Shown one piece after another: positions 62,007 through 64,000 of a DNA stretch of 64,000 bases. The translations under genes and the position numbers were made by a program. This stretch comes from Sphingobacterium hungaricum (GTDB lineage Bacteria; Bacteroidota; Bacteroidia; Sphingobacteriales; Sphingobacteriaceae). The stretch lies in the NCBI RefSeq assembly GCF_015210005.1, contig NZ_MU158698.1, positions 1,447,611-1,511,610 of the forward strand, given 5' to 3'. Each line of letters begins with the position of its first letter. The stretch's first letter is position 1. The notes beneath the pieces are model-generated. The model saw nothing but the letters and a program-made list of their open reading frames with translations, was not told where the DNA came from and did no database searches.

Positions 62007-63308
62007 TTAGAGCGCTGTTATTAGTTTTTCGAATGCCATGCCACGCGAAGCTTTTAACAAAACAAAGGATGAAGAAATGGGATGCTTGCTTAAAGCTTCC
62101 AAAGCTTCATCTGTTGTTTGATAATATTCCGCATCGCCATCCCGATGCGCATAAAAATCCTTTCCAACAAAAATCAATCGGCTTGTGGGAATTGTTTTTG
62201 CTTGGGCAATGACAGTTTTATGTTCAGCAGGAGAATCATCGCCCAATTCGAACATATCGCCCAAAATAATGACTTTATTTTCCGCTTCGATCACAGCCAT
62301 ATTTTCCAAAGCAGCCTTCATGCTGCTGGCATTGGCATTGTAATAATCCTCTATCAAGGTGTTTTTAGCGGTTTGCGTTATTTGAGAACGGTTATTTTGA
62401 GGTGTATATTTCTCGATACCTAATCGAATCTGCTTGTCTGAAACATCGAAATGCAAGCCTACAGCCACTGCAGCCAAGATATTTTCTGTATTGTAAGAGC
62501 CAGTTAATTTTGTCTGCACCGTGTGCGGTTCCAGTTCCTTTTTCGAAAACCATTCCACAGCTAAAAATGGATTAGCCTTGATCAATTTTCCAAAGACTTC
62601 ATTATCCTCCGAGAAGCCGTATTTGATCTGTTTTAGTGACGGATAAGCAGCGATCATTTCTACCAGATTGGAGTTGTCGTGCTGAATAAAGCAAATGCCT
62701 TGATGCGCCGCTAAAAAAGCATACAATTCTCCCTTTGTCTTTTTTACACCTTCAAAACTTCCAAAACCTTCCAGATGTGCTTTTCCAACATTGGTGATGA
62801 GTCCATGTGTTGGCTGCGCCAATTCAGACAGAAACTCGATTTCACCCTGATGATTGGCACCCATCTCAATAATCGCGATTTCAAATTCTTTGTTGATCGA
62901 CAACAACGAAAGCGGAACGCCAATGTGGTTATTTAGATTTCCTTTTGTAGCAAAACAAGTGTATTTTTCAACCAACACCGCATGCAGCAATTCCTTTGTC
63001 GTGGTTTTTCCGTTTGTTCCTGTAATCCCAATAATTGGGATTGTAAGCTTCGAACGATGGTATTTTGCTAATTCCTGCAGCGTTTGCAACACATTCGAAA
63101 CAAGAATTGTCCGTTCATCGATAAAGTAATCGGCCTCGTCGATAATCACATACCGTGCACCTAGGTCGAGCGCCTTTTCTGCAAAAGCATTTCCGTTAAA
63201 ATGATCTCCTTTAAGCGCGAAAAAAAGACTGTCTTCTTCAATCTTACGAGTGTCCGTACTTATCTTCGGATAGTTAAGAAAATGTGCATAAAGCTGCTCC
63301 AGTTGCAT
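62007..63308 (-). CDS. murF: UDP-MurNAc-tripeptide D-alanyl-D-alanine ligase
   Basis: A 433-residue Mur ligase: N-terminal domain with ISTDTRKIEEDSLFFALKGD, ATP-binding loop ITGTNGKTTTKE (P-loop at about 97-103), the MGANHQGEIEFL block, NVGKAHLEGFGSFEGV, and the C-terminal domain with DYYNANASSMKAAL and LGDMFELGDDS. It adds D-Ala-D-Ala to the UDP-MurNAc tripeptide in the cytosol. Unlike most murF genes it is not within a mur/fts cluster here, which is common in Bacteroidota. On the minus strand a TACATTTG element (63325-63332) lies 16 bases upstream. Confidence 0.95.
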   Translation of the reverse strand: MQLEQLYAHFLNYPKISTDTRKIEEDSLFFALKGDHFNGNAFAEKALDLGARYVIIDEADYFIDERTILVSNVLQTLQELAKYHRSKLTIPIIGITGTNGKTTTKELLHAVLVEKYTCFATKGNLNNHIGVPLSLLSINKEFEIAIIEMGANHQGEIEFLSELAQPTHGLITNVGKAHLEGFGSFEGVKKTKGELYAFLAAHQGICFIQHDNSNLVEMIAAYPSLKQIKYGFSEDNEVFGKLIKANPFLAVEWFSKKELEPHTVQTKLTGSYNTENILAAVAVGLHFDVSDKQIRLGIEKYTPQNNRSQITQTAKNTLIEDYYNANASSMKAALENMAVIEAENKVIILGDMFELGDDSPAEHKTVIAQAKTIPTSRLIFVGKDFYAHRDGDAEYYQTTDEALEALSKHPISSSFVLLKASRGMAFEKLITAL

Positions 63309-63365
63309 AGCATAATGATTTGTACAAATGTACTAAAACAAAGAAAATTTATGTACGGATTTAAA

Positions 63366-64000
63366 TTACTTTAATTGATAAGCAATAACACTGTTGTTGT
63401 TAAATGTCGGGATGTATAAAATTTTCTTTTCAGGATGATAACCCAAATCAGCGGTGTTCATTTGACCCTGCACATCCAACAATTTTTCTATGCTTCCATC
63501 TGCCTTTACATAGTAAACCAAACCCGGCCAGCAAGTGACCAGAAAATCACCATTCCCGACAGGCTCCAACCCATCTCCGCCTTGCTCGAAATCTTTTGCA
63601 ATGACGACATGGTCCCTTTTATCATCAATCTTCCAAAGCTCTTTTCCAGCTAAAGCATATAAATAATGCTCTTCGAATTTTAAGCCATTCACACTAGGAA
63701 CTTCATCCAAATACAATGACACCACATTTTTTTCCAGCTGGAAAATTTTATTCTCACGAGTATCGGAAACAAATACTTTCCCGAAATCATTCACAGTCAC
63801 GTCATTCAAAAATGTAGAATTTGGGACAGGAATTTTGCGGATTACTTTTCCTAAGGTGACATTCACCACTACGATTTCATCAATGTCAGCGATGTATAGC
63901 AATTCATTGTGCAATGCAAGACCTTTTGGCGCATTCAAACCCGTTATCCAATCTGCAGACTTCAGAGAGCCATCCATATTTAAAATCGCAATACCGCCTT
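63366..64000 (-). CDS. SMP-30/NHL-type beta-propeller protein, partial
   Basis: The frame stays open through the window edge (GGIAILNMDGS upstream of the first internal ATG at 63977), so the N terminus and any signal peptide are missing. The visible 210 residues show repeated propeller blades: WITGLNAPKGLALHNELLYI, FLNDVTVNDFGKVFVSDTRE, VNGLKFEEHYLYALAGKELW, EPVGNGDFLVTCWPG and YHPEKKILYIPTFNNNSVI. This resembles SMP-30/gluconolactonase-like or NHL-repeat proteins, which bind metal and hydrolyse lactones or act as scaffolds. Function unassigned. Confidence 0.75.
   Translation of the reverse strand, partial: GGIAILNMDGSLKSADWITGLNAPKGLALHNELLYIADIDEIVVVNVTLGKVIRKIPVPNSTFLNDVTVNDFGKVFVSDTRENKIFQLEKNVVSLYLDEVPSVNGLKFEEHYLYALAGKELWKIDDKRDHVVIAKDFEQGGDGLEPVGNGDFLVTCWPGLVYYVKADGSIEKLLDVQGQMNTADLGYHPEKKILYIPTFNNNSVIAYQLK

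Overview
The window looks like chromosomal DNA of an AT-rich Bacteroidota bacterium, most likely of the Sphingobacteriaceae (Sphingobacterium or Pedobacter type; the genus is an inference). The signs are three SusC/SusD pairs, carboxypeptidase-regulatory-domain TonB receptors, a Porin_10-type porin, a PafA-like alkaline phosphatase, and promoter elements of the TAnnTTTG type.

Layout. Positions 1-2811: a TPP riboswitch ahead of a TonB-dependent receptor, so probably thiamine uptake. 2868-3538: a HigBA-like toxin-antitoxin pair. 3579-5402: dtd, an alpha/beta hydrolase and a MazG-like pyrophosphohydrolase. 5403-7213: an endonuclease/exonuclease/phosphatase gene whose upstream region was split by an intact IS982-family element with an 8-bp target duplication. 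7335-12992: a TonB receptor, an unknown secreted protein and gamma-glutamyltranspeptidase. 13297-19239: rmuC, a degenerate arginase-fold protein, an NAD-dependent epimerase, a phosphoserine-phosphatase/PGDH-remnant/ACT fusion and two small unknown proteins. 19437-20917: three tRNA-Val genes around an unusual 1.1-kb stretch that holds a 21-bp tandem repeat. 20971-23832: a porin and a purine nucleoside phosphorylase.

23953-54791 is the accessory core. Nearly everything here is on the minus strand and much of it fits scavenging of peptidoglycan sugars. It has a sodium:solute symporter next to murQ (MurNAc-6-phosphate etherase), a NamZ-type (DUF1343) exo-N-acetylmuramidase lipoprotein, a DigH/YngK-type GHL10 glycosidase lipoprotein, nagA, an AmiE-like serine hydrolase that keeps only a GH3 C-terminal domain, an M19 dipeptidase, and three SusC/SusD outer-membrane importers. 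One SusC/D operon also encodes a DUF4397 lipoprotein, a NAGPA-like phosphodiester glycosidase and a metallophosphoesterase/beta-propeller fusion. A GH3 NagZ catalytic domain, a MurNAc kinase and a dedicated regulator are not seen in the window.

54865-64000 is mostly housekeeping: xseA-xseB, uvrA, a pafA-like phosphatase, an Rrf2 regulator, a VOC-family protein, murF and a beta-propeller gene cut by the window end. All function assignments come from reading motifs and family resemblance by eye; no database search was run.
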